A stretch of 64,000 nucleotides of DNA from contig NZ_JAMYBK010000019.1 in NCBI RefSeq assembly GCF_024127895.1, positions 1 through 64,000 on the forward strand. Direction: 5' to 3'. The position numbers were made by a program, and so were the translations under genes. Every line of letters starts with the position of its first letter. Positions within the stretch are counted from its first letter, which is position 1. Of the stretch, positions 46,791 to 55,684 are shown piece by piece. Source of the DNA: Pseudomonas guariconensis. Lineage in GTDB: Bacteria > Pseudomonadota > Gammaproteobacteria > Pseudomonadales > Pseudomonadaceae. Under the pieces are notes generated by a model. The model was not told where the DNA came from. It saw only the letters and a program-made list of their open reading frames with translations, and did not search any database.

Positions 46791-46856
46791 CACTAATATA
46801 GTTATATCTCGTCGCTGCCAGCTGCCGGTGACCTACCGCTGATCCGAGGGATACCT

Positions 46857-47831
46857 ATGAAGCTTCAACAACTGCGCTACATCTGGGAAGTGGCGCACCA
46901 TGACCTCAACGTCTCCGCGACAGCGCAGAGCCTCTACACCTCCCAACCCGGGATCAGCAAGCAGATCCGCCTGCTCGAGGACGAACTGGGTGTCGAGGTC
47001 TTCGCCCGCAGTGGCAAGCACCTGACCCGCGTCACCCCTGCAGGCGAGCGCATCATCAATACCGCTGGCGAGATCCTGCGCAAGGTCGAGAGCATCAAGC
47101 AGATCGCCCAGGAATTCTCCAACGAGAAGAAGGGCACCCTGTCGATCGCCACCACCCACACCCAGGCGCGCTATGCGCTGCCACCGGTGATCAGCAGCTT
47201 CATCAAGCAGTACCCGGAAGTCGCCCTGCACATGCACCAGGGCTCGCCCATGCAGATCGCCGAGATGGCCGCCGACGGCACCGTCGATTTCGCCATCGCC
47301 ACCGAGGCGCTGGAGCTGTTCGGCGACCTGATCATGATGCCGTGCTACAAGTGGAACCGCTGCGTGGTCGTGCCCCAGGGCCACCCGCTGACCAAGCTGC
47401 CGAAGCTGACCCTCGAAGCGGTCGCCGAGTATCCGATCGTCACCTATGTATTCGGTTTCACTGGCCGTTCCAAGCTGGACGAGGCCTTCAATCATCGCGG
47501 CCTGACGCCGAAAGTAGTGTTCACCGCCGCCGACGCCGACGTGATCAAGACCTATGTGCGCCTGGGGTTGGGCGTGGGCATCGTGGCCAAGATGGCGGTC
47601 GATCCCAAGCTCGACAGCGACCTGGTGTGCCTGGATGCCAGCGAACTGTTCGAAGCCAGCATCACCAAGATCGGCTTCCGTCGTGGCACCTTCCTGCGCG
47701 GCTTCATGTGCGATTTCATCGAGAAGTTCGCCCCGCACCTGACCCGCGAAGTGATGGCCAAGGCCATCCAGTGCCATAACAAGCAGGAGCTCGAGGAGCT
47801 GTTCGCGGGCGTCGAGTTGCCGGTGCACTGA
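46857..47831 (+). CDS. cysB: LysR-type regulator CysB
   Basis: A 324-residue master activator of sulphate assimilation and cysteine synthesis, using N-acetylserine as inducer. The N-terminal helix-turn-helix (MKLQQLRYIWEVAHHDLNVS, then QSLYTSQPGISKQIR) is typical of CysB/Cbl. The inducer-binding part carries THTQARYALP and YVFGFTGRS, with GLGVGIVAKMAVDP near residue 240. cysH, a target in this pathway, is convergent nearby with a REP pair between them. Confidence 0.95.
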   Translation: MKLQQLRYIWEVAHHDLNVSATAQSLYTSQPGISKQIRLLEDELGVEVFARSGKHLTRVTPAGERIINTAGEILRKVESIKQIAQEFSNEKKGTLSIATTHTQARYALPPVISSFIKQYPEVALHMHQGSPMQIAEMAADGTVDFAIATEALELFGDLIMMPCYKWNRCVVVPQGHPLTKLPKLTLEAVAEYPIVTYVFGFTGRSKLDEAFNHRGLTPKVVFTAADADVIKTYVRLGLGVGIVAKMAVDPKLDSDLVCLDASELFEASITKIGFRRGTFLRGFMCDFIEKFAPHLTREVMAKAIQCHNKQELEELFAGVELPVH

Positions 47832-47906
47832 CAACAGCGGCAAGCTACAAGAGAAAAGCAGCCTGTGCCCCAATGTCGGTCAGTTAAGCGGCGCTTTGTC
47901 ATTTTT

Positions 47907-48032
47907 GCGGCTACCTTGCAGCCCATCGCCGGCAAGCCGGCTCCCACAGGGACCGCGGCGACCACACATGATGCGGTTTGCACGGACGGTGTGGGAGCCG
48001 GCTTGCCGGCGATGGGGCGCGAAGCGGCCCCA
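47907..48032. repeat. REP palindrome pair with extended flanks
   Basis: Two REP units face each other (core GCCGGCAAGCCGGCTCCCAC). Outside the pair, GGTCAGTTAAG (47878-47888) is mirrored by CTTAACTGACC (48048-48058), so the mobile or copied unit is larger than the two palindromes. Confidence 0.85.
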
Positions 48033-48112
48033 AATGACAACTGAAAGTCTTAACTGACCGGCATTAGCCTGTGCCCGGTCTGCTTTTCTTGTGGCTTGAA
48101 GCTGGGCCCGCT

Positions 48113-48847
48113 TCAGGCCTTGCTGATCAGGTTGCCCGCGTGCAGGCCGCATTCCTTCTGGGTCGACTCTTCCCACCACCAGCGGCCTTCGCGCTCGTGC
48201 TGGTTGGGTAGTACAGGACGGGTGCAGGGTTCGCAGCCGATGCTGATGAAGCCGCGCTCGTGCAGGCTGTTGTAGGGCAGCTCGAGCATGCGGATGTAAC
48301 CCCAGACTTCCTCGCTGGTCATCTGCGCCAGCGGATTGAACTTGTACAGGGTACGTTCAGGGGTGGAGAACGCCGTGTCGATCTCCAGCGCGGCCACCTG
48401 GCTGCGGGTGCCCGGACTCTGGTCGCGGCGCTGGCCGGTGGCCCAGGCGCGCACGGTGGCCAGCTTGCGGCGCAGCGGCTCGATCTTGCGGATGCCGCAG
48501 CACTCGCCATGGCCATCCTTGTAGAAACTGAACAGGCCCTTTTCCTTGACGAACGGTTCGAGCTTGGCATGATCCGGGCTGAGGATCTCGATCGGCAGGT
48601 TGTACTGTTCGCGGACCTGGTCGATGAAGCGATAGGTTTCCGGGTGCAGGCGGCCGGTGTCGAGGCTGAATACCTTGACCTGCTTGTTCAGCTTCCAGGC
48701 CATGTCCACCAGTACCACGTCCTCGGCACCGCTGAAGGAAATCCACAAGTCGTCGCCGAAGTGCTCGAAGGCGAGCTTGAGGATGTCCTGTGGGGACTTG
48801 CTGGCATAGGTCGCGGCGAGGGTGGCGACGTCGAAGGGTTGGCTCAT
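48113..48847 (-). CDS. cysH: Assimilatory adenylyl-sulfate (APS) reductase
   Basis: A 244-residue enzyme that reduces APS to sulphite with thioredoxin. The start MSQPFDVA at 48847 gives the usual length. The PP-loop segment is SFSGAEDVVL. Cysteine pairs ECCG and CEPC bind a [4Fe-4S] cluster, which marks it as an APS rather than a PAPS reductase. The C-terminal ECGLH carries the catalytic cysteine. It should be under control of CysB, encoded 280 bases away in the convergent direction. Confidence 0.95.
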   Translation of the reverse strand: MSQPFDVATLAATYASKSPQDILKLAFEHFGDDLWISFSGAEDVVLVDMAWKLNKQVKVFSLDTGRLHPETYRFIDQVREQYNLPIEILSPDHAKLEPFVKEKGLFSFYKDGHGECCGIRKIEPLRRKLATVRAWATGQRRDQSPGTRSQVAALEIDTAFSTPERTLYKFNPLAQMTSEEVWGYIRMLELPYNSLHERGFISIGCEPCTRPVLPNQHEREGRWWWEESTQKECGLHAGNLISKA

Positions 48848-49040
48848 CAGGCGGTTTCCATCGTGTGTATGGCGCTGTGCGCTCGTAATAGGGCGATGGT
48901 AACAAAAAATGGCGGGGTAGACGCCCTGCGATGGTGAGTGGATGCCAGGGTGTCGCCTGTGTAGGTCAATCAAGATGCTCGGCTGCCATCTTGGGGCGCA
49001 AGGCAGCCCTGGGGCTTGCCCGCGTAAAGGGCGGCGCCAG

Positions 49041-50384
49041 TCACAAGCCTTGCAGCGTCTGCATCAATACCCGCACCTTGGCGATGGACTCCTCGTATTC
49101 GGCCTGCCAGTCGGAGTCGGCCACCACTGCGCCGCCTCCCCAGCAACTGACCTGGCCATCCTTGACCAACAGGCTGCGGATGGCGATGGAGCTGTCCATT
49201 TCGCCGCGTACATCCACATACAGCAGCGAGCCGCAATACAGCGCCCGGCGCGCTGGCTCCAGTTCGTCGATGATCTGCATGGCGCGGATCTTCGGAGCGC
49301 CGGTGATCGAGCCACCGGGGAAGCTGTCGCCGATCAGGTCCAGCGCGTCCTTGCCGCTGGCCAGGCGCCCGGTGATGCTGCTGACCAGGTGATGGACGTT
49401 GGGGTAGCTCTCCAGGCTGAACAGCTCAGGTACCTTGACCGAGCCGATCTCGCAGGTACGCCCCAGGTCGTTGCGCAGCAGGTCGACGATCATCAGGTTT
49501 TCCGAGCGGTCCTTGGGGCTCTCCTGTAGCTCGGCGGCGTTGCGGGCATCTTCCTGCGGGTCGCTGGAGCGGGGGCGGGTGCCCTTGATCGGGCGGGTTT
49601 CCACCTGGCCCTGGCTGACCTGGATGAAGCGCTCCGGTGAGAAGCTCAGCAGGGCACTGCCGTCGGCCAACTGCTGGTAGCCGGAGAAGGGCGTCGGGCA
49701 GGCCTTGCGCAGAGCCTGGTAGGCCCGCCACGGGTCGCCCTGGCAGGGCGCGCGGAAGCGTTGGGTCAGGTTGATCTGGTAGCAGTCACCGGCCTGGATG
49801 TACTGCTGGACCTTGTCGAAGGCTGCCCGGTATTGCTCGGGCTGCAGGTCGCCGCGCATGGGGGCGAGCAGTTGGAAGTCACCGGGCTCACAGGCTTCGG
49901 GCATTTCGAACAGGTGGACCAGGCGCTCCCGCTCGCGGGCGTCCAGGCTTGGGTGGAAGACCAGTTGGCTGGTGCGTAGCCGATGGTCGCTGACCAGGGC
50001 CCAGGCATACAGGCCGAGTTGTGCATCGGGCAGGCCGAGATCGTCCCGCGCCAGGCTCGGCAGGTGCTCCAGGCGCCGGCCGAAGTCGTAGCTCAGGTAG
50101 CCGATCAGGCCGCCGGCGAAGGGCAGTTCGATGCCTTCGGGCAGTGTCGCTCGGCCCAACTGCGTCAGGGCGTTGCGCAGGCGTTGCAGGTAGGCCCGAC
50201 CTTCTTCCCCGGCTTGAGCCTGCAGGTGTTGCAGCGGCCAGGCGCTGAGCAGGTCGAAGCGGCCGCGCTCGGCACCTGGGCGGGCGCTGTCGAGCAGGAT
50301 TGCCCCGGGGGCCTGGCGCAGGCGGGCGAAGTAGGTGGCCGGGTCGGGCTGGTAGGGCAGGGCGTGGAGCGTACAGGTCGGCAT
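49041..50384 (-). CDS. pabB: Aminodeoxychorismate synthase component I
   Basis: A 447-residue chorismate-using enzyme that makes 4-amino-4-deoxychorismate for folate. The catalytic lysine motif is PIKGTRPR, which distinguishes PabB from anthranilate synthase (PIAGT). DLLRNDLGR and the C-terminal SFPGGSITGAPKIRAM are conserved. I prefer the ATG at 50384 (MPTCTLHALPY); a TTG at 50405 in frame is an alternative, and neither has a strong ribosome site. The glutamine amidotransferase partner PabA is not in this window. Confidence 0.93.
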   Translation of the reverse strand: MPTCTLHALPYQPDPATYFARLRQAPGAILLDSARPGAERGRFDLLSAWPLQHLQAQAGEEGRAYLQRLRNALTQLGRATLPEGIELPFAGGLIGYLSYDFGRRLEHLPSLARDDLGLPDAQLGLYAWALVSDHRLRTSQLVFHPSLDARERERLVHLFEMPEACEPGDFQLLAPMRGDLQPEQYRAAFDKVQQYIQAGDCYQINLTQRFRAPCQGDPWRAYQALRKACPTPFSGYQQLADGSALLSFSPERFIQVSQGQVETRPIKGTRPRSSDPQEDARNAAELQESPKDRSENLMIVDLLRNDLGRTCEIGSVKVPELFSLESYPNVHHLVSSITGRLASGKDALDLIGDSFPGGSITGAPKIRAMQIIDELEPARRALYCGSLLYVDVRGEMDSSIAIRSLLVKDGQVSCWGGGAVVADSDWQAEYEESIAKVRVLMQTLQGL

Positions 50385-50533
50385 GCGAGTGGGTGGCGAT
50401 GACAAAGCGAGGAGGGCGATTGTAGTCGCCTGGGGGAGGGGCGGCCAGCTCTGGCTGCGACAGCTATTCGGCTTCCATTTAGAGCGAGCGCTTTCGTGAT
50501 CGTCGCGCTAGCCTCTCGCGTTGACAAATGACT

Positions 50534-50552
50534 GGGGCCGCTTCGCGGCCCC
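50534..50552 (-). terminator. Probable terminator of the ligase operon
   Basis: A perfect 8-base-pair stem GGGGCCGC / GCGGCCCC with a three-base loop just beyond the ATP-grasp gene's stop. There is no T-run, so the strength is uncertain; it may also be the head of a REP unit. Confidence 0.4.
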
Positions 50553-50563
50553 GATACGGCGGA

Positions 50564-51544
50564 TCACTGCGGATGAACGTGCCCGAACAACCCCTGGGAC
50601 ACACGCACCCGCTGCTCGGCATCTTCCGTGACGCCGTCCTTGGCCAACGCCTCCAGGTGCGCCTCGATGGCATGGGTGCGCTGGGTCAGGCCGCAGTCGT
50701 TGGCGATCTGGATGTTCAGGCCCGGGCGGGCGTTGAGCTCGAGGATCAACGGGCCCTTGTCCTGGTCCAGGACCATGTCCACCCCGATGTAGCCCAGGCC
50801 ACACAGCTCGTAGCAGTTGGCCGCGAGCTTCATGAAGCCGTCCCAGTTCGGCAACTGCACGCCATCCACCGCGTTGGTGGTGTCCGGGTGCTTGCTGATG
50901 ATCTTGTTCAGCCAGGTGCCGCGCAGGGTGACACCGGTGGCCAGGTCCACGCCCACGCCGATGGCGCCTTGGTGCAGGTTGGCCTTGCCGCCCGACTGAC
51001 GGGTCGGCAGGCGCAGCATGGCCATCACCGGGTAGCCCATCAGCACGATGATGCGGATGTCCGGCACGCCTTCGTAGCTGATGCTCTTGAAGATCTGGTC
51101 CGGGGTCACCCGGTACTCGATCAGCGCGCGGTCGCGATGCCCACCGAGCGAATACAGGCCGGTGAGGATGCTGGAGATCTGGTGCTCGATCTCGCCGTGG
51201 CTGATGATCTTGCCCGACACCGTGCGATAGCGGTCCTCGAAGCGGTCGGCGATGACCATGATGCCGTCACCGCCGGCGCCCTGGGCCGGCTTGATGACGA
51301 AATCGTTGCGCCCGCCGATGATCTGGTCGAGCTTTTCGATCTGCTTCTCGGTCTCGATGATGCCGTACATCTCCGGCACATGGATGCCAGCCTCGAGCGC
51401 ACGCTCCTTGGTGATGATCTTGTCGTCGACGATCGGGTACAGGTGGCGCTTGTTGTACTTCAGGACGTAGTCCGCGTTGCGCCGGTTGATACCCATGATG
51501 CCCCGGGCCTCCAGGGCTTTCCAGGTCTTGATCAGTCCGAACAT
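50564..51544 (-). CDS. RimK-like ATP-grasp ligase (alpha-L-glutamate ligase-like)
   Basis: A 326-residue ATP-grasp enzyme. The ATP-binding loop is VIKPAQGAGGDGI, the acidic metal-binding end is LILELNARPG, and an arginine/histidine-rich middle (YSLGGHRDRALIEYRV) follows the family pattern of RimK-like ligases that add glutamate or other amino acids to a peptide or protein. No signal peptide is visible, so it acts in the cytoplasm. Its ATG shares a base with the stop of the preceding transglutaminase-like gene (TGATG), so the two are translationally coupled. Acceptor and amino-acid substrate are unknown. Confidence 0.88.
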   Translation of the reverse strand: MFGLIKTWKALEARGIMGINRRNADYVLKYNKRHLYPIVDDKIITKERALEAGIHVPEMYGIIETEKQIEKLDQIIGGRNDFVIKPAQGAGGDGIMVIADRFEDRYRTVSGKIISHGEIEHQISSILTGLYSLGGHRDRALIEYRVTPDQIFKSISYEGVPDIRIIVLMGYPVMAMLRLPTRQSGGKANLHQGAIGVGVDLATGVTLRGTWLNKIISKHPDTTNAVDGVQLPNWDGFMKLAANCYELCGLGYIGVDMVLDQDKGPLILELNARPGLNIQIANDCGLTQRTHAIEAHLEALAKDGVTEDAEQRVRVSQGLFGHVHPQ

Positions 51545-53076
51545 CAGGCGTCAGCCTTCACGAAAGCCTTGAAGCGAACGAGCTCGGTCAGGCGGTAGCC
51601 GCGGTAACGGCCCATCGCCAGCATGAAGCCCACCAGAACCAGCAGTACGGCCGGGAAGGTGAAGACGAAGTACACCAGCTCCGGCACCATCATCAGCAGG
51701 TGCGCCAGGGAGGCGGCGAACAGGGTGCCGATGGCCACCTTCATGGCATGGCCGCCGCCACGTTCCTCCCAGGTGATCGACAGGCGCTCGATGGTCATGG
51801 TCAGGATCACCATCGGGAACAGTGCCACCGACAGGCCGCGCTCCAGGCCCAGCTTGTGGCTGAACAGGCTGATGGCGGCGATCAGCACCACGACGAAGGT
51901 CAGCACCACCGACAGGCGCGGCAGCATCTGCAGCTTCAGGTGCTCGAGGTAGGAACGTAGCGACAGGCCCAGGGCGGTGATCACAGTGAACAGGATGATG
52001 CCGAAGCCCAACTGGGTCTCGCGGAAGGCCAGGGCGATCAGCACCGGGGTGAAGGTACCCAGGGTCTGGATGCCGATCAGGTTGCGCAGCACCAGGATCA
52101 CCAGCACGCCGATCGGGATCATCACCATGATCATGAAGGTCTGCTGGGTCTGCAGCGGCAGGCCGTACAGGGAATACTCGAGGAAGTCGGCGTCGGTGTT
52201 CTCGTCGGTCAGCTTGGCCAGGCGGATGGCGTTCATCTCGCTGTTGTTCATGCTGAAGGTGACGTTGGCCTTGCGGCCGCCATCGACGGTGACCAGGTTC
52301 TCGTCGCCGACCCACCACAGCAGGCGGTCGTTGGGCAGGCCCTGCTCGCCGGTGTCGGGGTTGAAGTACAGCCAGTCGTTGCCGTTGAAGCTGCGCAGCC
52401 ACAGCTCGGGGCTCTGCGGGGTATCGGCGACCAGGCGGATGGTGTGCACCTTCTCCATCGGCACGTGGGCGATCGACAGCAGCAGGTCGATGACCTTGGC
52501 CTTGTTCAGGGCCGAGGTATCGCCGCCCAGCAGCAGCTTGACGTTGTCGTCGTTGAGGTTGTTGACCCGCTTGATGGTCTCGCTGACGAAGGTCTCGACG
52601 TCGGCCGAGTGCTGGCGGATCGGCGCCATCAACGCCTCGGCGGCGATCTTCTCGGGGCCCTCGACGGCCAGGCTGTCACGGAAGGTCGGGCCCTTGACCG
52701 TGGTCTTCTCGTTGCTGTAGCGCTTGGTCAGCACCAGGCGGTAGTAGAGGGTCTGGTTGCCGCTGGCGCGGCGCGCCGACCAGGTCACCTTGCGGTTGCC
52801 GTCGACACGGTTGACGCTCACCCCGTAGTTGTTGGAGATGAAGCTCTCGTTGAGGCTGACGTAGTCGCGGTTCAGCGGCGGCACGAACATCTGAACCTTG
52901 ACCGGGTCCTTGGGGTTGGCGATGAACTCGACCTTGGCGTCGATGTTCCACAAATCGTCGGTCTCGTCCTCGGTGACCGGGATGCCGAGAATGAAGATCT
53001 GGTAGGCCGTGACCAGCACGCCCAGGAGCACCAGGACGGTGATCAGGACTTTCAGGTGGAGGGTAAGAGAGCGCAT
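51544..53076 (-). CDS. Inactive transglutaminase-like domain fused to transmembrane helices
   Basis: A 510-residue membrane protein. One N-terminal helix (about 8-30) is followed by a periplasmic region of about 300 residues that includes a transglutaminase-like fold (near 200-275, WLYFNPDTGEQG). About seven helices follow in the C-terminal third. The whole protein contains no cysteine, so the transglutaminase nucleophile is absent; it is likely a binding or scaffold domain. It starts five bases after the protease gene and is coupled to the ligase gene. The architecture (inactive transglutaminase plus 7TM) is known as a domain family, but I know of no firm function. Confidence 0.88.
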   Translation of the reverse strand: MRSLTLHLKVLITVLVLLGVLVTAYQIFILGIPVTEDETDDLWNIDAKVEFIANPKDPVKVQMFVPPLNRDYVSLNESFISNNYGVSVNRVDGNRKVTWSARRASGNQTLYYRLVLTKRYSNEKTTVKGPTFRDSLAVEGPEKIAAEALMAPIRQHSADVETFVSETIKRVNNLNDDNVKLLLGGDTSALNKAKVIDLLLSIAHVPMEKVHTIRLVADTPQSPELWLRSFNGNDWLYFNPDTGEQGLPNDRLLWWVGDENLVTVDGGRKANVTFSMNNSEMNAIRLAKLTDENTDADFLEYSLYGLPLQTQQTFMIMVMIPIGVLVILVLRNLIGIQTLGTFTPVLIALAFRETQLGFGIILFTVITALGLSLRSYLEHLKLQMLPRLSVVLTFVVVLIAAISLFSHKLGLERGLSVALFPMVILTMTIERLSITWEERGGGHAMKVAIGTLFAASLAHLLMMVPELVYFVFTFPAVLLVLVGFMLAMGRYRGYRLTELVRFKAFVKADA

Positions 53077-53081
53077 CGGGA

Positions 53082-53618
53082 TTACTCTGCTTTGGGAGCT
53101 TCGGTGGCACAGGCAGGTTTGCCGGCCGCGTATTTAAGGCTTGGGTCGACCAGCGCGTCGAAGTGCTTGAGCGCCTCGGAACCGATCAGCAGCGGGAACT
53201 GGAAGGCGCTGCGGTCGGTGAGGTTGACTTCGATGGTGCGCTGCGCGCGGCCCATGCAGATGTTCAGTTCGATGACCGGGCGGGCCGTGTAGGCCTTGCC
53301 TTCGTCGGGATTGTAGTCGCCGGCGCGCCGCTTGATCTTGCTGACCCGCGCCAGCGGGCGCTCGATCGGGTGCGAGTGGGCGGCATCGATGGCCAGGTAG
53401 AAGCGTACCCAGCTTTCGCCATCGCGCTTGAAGCGCTTGATGTCGCGGGCACTGAGGGAGGCGGTCTTGGCGCCGGTGTCGAGCTTGGCCGCCACTTCCA
53501 GGTCGAGGTCGGAAAGACGGGCATATTCGTTCAGGCCATACACGGTCTTTTCCGCCGCCGGGACGTGGGCCGGCAGCAGGGCGAGGCAGAACAGCAGTGA
53601 AACGGGTGTGAGTCTCAT
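53082..53618 (-). CDS. Exported retropepsin-like protease (Zn_protease/RimB-like family)
   Basis: A 178-residue protein. The ATG at 53618 opens a signal peptide (LTPVSLLFCLALLPAHVPAA), so it is periplasmic; an upstream start at 53681 would hide that signal. The active-site motif is DTGAKTASLSA, with Asp47 in the retropepsin-type D-T/S-G. The second family block is FPLLIGSEALKHFDALVD. Such proteins are often annotated as ATP-dependent zinc proteases, but the motif is that of an aspartic peptidase. It is the first gene of a coupled cassette with the inactive transglutaminase and ATP-grasp ligase. Confidence 0.85.
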   Translation of the reverse strand: MRLTPVSLLFCLALLPAHVPAAEKTVYGLNEYARLSDLDLEVAAKLDTGAKTASLSARDIKRFKRDGESWVRFYLAIDAAHSHPIERPLARVSKIKRRAGDYNPDEGKAYTARPVIELNICMGRAQRTIEVNLTDRSAFQFPLLIGSEALKHFDALVDPSLKYAAGKPACATEAPKAE

Positions 53619-53832
53619 AAATCCTGGCGCGGTGCTGTGCGGGGTTCGGGGCAAGGCGACTGGCAAGTACTGCGCAAGCATCCTCGTTCATCTGTCAACA
53701 GCATGAAACGATGACAGGCACACTATATCCATCCTCCCTTGGGAAGCGCGGCATTCTATCACGCCAACGTCTCGACGCCAGCGCGCCGCGTTCTGACAGC
53801 ATTTGCAGCCGTTAAGTTCGTTCTTAGACGAT

Positions 53833-53913
53833 TGTCGACAATGTTGATTTTGTCTTTGACGTATCGCCTATGTTTAGCTAGCTTTGGCGCTAGTGAAATA
53901 CAAGGTGTCGACA
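53833..53913. promoter_or_regulatory. Two TGTCGACA operators of the prp operon
   Basis: ATTGTCGACAAT (53831-53842) is a perfect 12-base palindrome. GTGTCGACAAT repeats its core at 53906-53913, three bases before the regulator's ATG. The centres are 73 bases apart, about seven turns, and bracket the promoter and start site. They are likely bound by the GntR-type regulator encoded immediately downstream, giving autoregulation and control of the whole operon (inference). Confidence 0.65.
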
Positions 53914-53915
53914 AT

Positions 53916-54632
53916 ATGCTGGACTCAACCCAGGCTTCCCTGGCCCTCCCGGATGAAACGGAAACCCTCTCGGAGCACGTTTTCCGACGCATCCAGGCAG
54001 CGATCGTCAAGGGCGAGATCGCGCCGGGCAGCAAGATCTCCGAGCCTGAGCTGGCGCGTACCTATGGCATCAGCCGCGGCCCGCTGCGCGAGGCCATCCA
54101 CCGCCTGGAGGGGCAGCGCCTGCTGGTGCGCGTGCCCCATGTCGGTGCCCGGGTGGTGTCGCTCAGCCACGCCGAGCTGATCGAGCTGTACGAGATCCGC
54201 GAGTCCCTCGAAGGCATGGCCTGCCGCCTGGCCGCCGAGCGCATGAGCCAGGCCGAGATCGACGAACTGCGCCGGGTGCTCGACACCCACGAGCGCGACG
54301 CCACCTTCCAGGCCGGCCTTGGCTACTACCAGCAGGAAGGCGACTTCGACTTCCATTACCGGATCATCCAGGGCAGCGGCAACCAGACCCTGGTCAAGAT
54401 GCTCTGCGGCGAGCTGTACCAGCTGGTGCGCATGTACCGCATCCAGTTTTCCGCCACGCCCAACCGCCCGCACCAGGCCTTCGCCGAGCACCATCGCATC
54501 CTCGATGCCATCGAAGGCCGCGACGGCGAACTGGCCGAACTCCTGATGCGCCGGCACATCGGCGCATCCAAGCGCAACATCGAGCGTCACTACCAAGGCG
54601 CCGACAACAATAGCCCACGAGGTGAGTCATGA
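53916..54632 (+). CDS. prpR: GntR/FCD family regulator of the 2-methylcitrate operon
   Basis: A 238-residue regulator. The winged helix is at about residues 18-80 (IAPGSKISEPELARTYGISR, with GPLREAIHRLEG as recognition helix). The FCD ligand domain keeps the metal-binding set DFDFHYR, EHHRI and RRHIGAS. Its stop overlaps the prpB start by four bases (ATGA), so it is the first gene of the operon. It is not the sigma-54-type PrpR of enterobacteria. It probably senses 2-methylcitrate or a related acid and represses from two TGTCGACA sites; the ligand is inferred. Confidence 0.88.
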   Translation: MLDSTQASLALPDETETLSEHVFRRIQAAIVKGEIAPGSKISEPELARTYGISRGPLREAIHRLEGQRLLVRVPHVGARVVSLSHAELIELYEIRESLEGMACRLAAERMSQAEIDELRRVLDTHERDATFQAGLGYYQQEGDFDFHYRIIQGSGNQTLVKMLCGELYQLVRMYRIQFSATPNRPHQAFAEHHRILDAIEGRDGELAELLMRRHIGASKRNIERHYQGADNNSPRGES

Positions 54633-55519
54633 CTTTGAAGAGCACGCCCGGCCAGCGTTTCCGTGACGCGGTCGCTGCCGAACATCCGTTGCAGGTGGTC
54701 GGGACCATCAATGCCAACCACGCCCTGCTGGCCAAGCGCGCCGGCTTCAAGGCCATCTACCTGTCCGGCGGCGGTGTCGCCGCCGGCTCCCTGGGCCTGC
54801 CGGACCTGGGCATCAGCGGCCTGGACGACGTGCTGACCGACGTGCGCCGCATCACCGATGTCTGCGACCTGCCGCTGCTGGTGGATGTCGATACCGGCTT
54901 CGGCGCCTCGGCCTTCAACGTGGCCCGCACCGTGCGTTCGATGATCAAGTTCGGCGCCGCCGCCCTGCACATCGAGGACCAGGTCGGCGCCAAGCGCTGC
55001 GGCCACCGGCCGAACAAGGAGATCGTCTCCCAGCAGGAGATGGTCGACCGCATCAAGGCCGCGGTGGACGCCCGCACCGACGACAGTTTCGTGATCATGG
55101 CGCGTACCGACGCCCTGGCCGTGGAAGGCCTGAACGCCGCCCTGGACCGCGCCGCCGCCTGCATCGAGGCCGGTGCCGACATGATTTTCCCGGAAGCGAT
55201 CACTGAACTGTCGATGTACAAGACCTTCGCCGACCGGGTGAAGGCGCCGATCCTGGCCAACATCACCGAGTTCGGTGCCACGCCGCTGTACACCACCGAG
55301 GAACTGGCGTCGGTCGATGTCTCCCTGGTGCTGTACCCACTGTCGGCGTTCCGTGCCATGAACAAGGCCGCCGAGAACGTCTACACCGCGCTGCGCCGCG
55401 ACGGCACGCAGAAGAACGTCATCGACACCATGCAGACGCGCATGGAGCTCTACGATGCCATCGGCTACCACGCCTTCGAGCAGAGCCTCGATGCGTTGTT
55501 CGCCCAGAAGAAAGCCTGA
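54629..55519 (+). CDS. prpB: 2-methylisocitrate lyase
   Basis: A 296-residue enzyme of the isocitrate lyase/PEP mutase superfamily that splits 2-methylisocitrate into pyruvate and succinate, the last step of propionate oxidation by this cycle. The substrate-binding YLSGGGVAAGSLG segment, the metal-binding DVDTGFG and the catalytic cysteine motif KRCGHR are present. The length is normal. It overlaps the regulator gene by four bases. A REP unit lies between it and prpC. Confidence 0.96.
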   Translation: MTLKSTPGQRFRDAVAAEHPLQVVGTINANHALLAKRAGFKAIYLSGGGVAAGSLGLPDLGISGLDDVLTDVRRITDVCDLPLLVDVDTGFGASAFNVARTVRSMIKFGAAALHIEDQVGAKRCGHRPNKEIVSQQEMVDRIKAAVDARTDDSFVIMARTDALAVEGLNAALDRAAACIEAGADMIFPEAITELSMYKTFADRVKAPILANITEFGATPLYTTEELASVDVSLVLYPLSAFRAMNKAAENVYTALRRDGTQKNVIDTMQTRMELYDAIGYHAFEQSLDALFAQKKA

Positions 55520-55590
55520 GCCAGCGCCGGCCTCGTCGCTGGTCGGCCAGCCTCCACAGGGCGCGCAAGTTGCAAAGGGTGCGCTGTACT

Positions 55591-55621
55591 TGTGGACGCC
55601 GGCTTGCCGGCGATGGGGCGG
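55591..55621. repeat. Single REP unit between prpB and prpC
   Basis: TGTGGACGCCGGCTTGCC followed by GGCGATGGGGCGG, the reverse orientation of the common unit. Confidence 0.75.
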
Positions 55622-55684
55622 TACAGATATGTCGGATTAGCCTGTAAGACTTCACATAACAAGTTCAAGAAAGGAGAACACACC

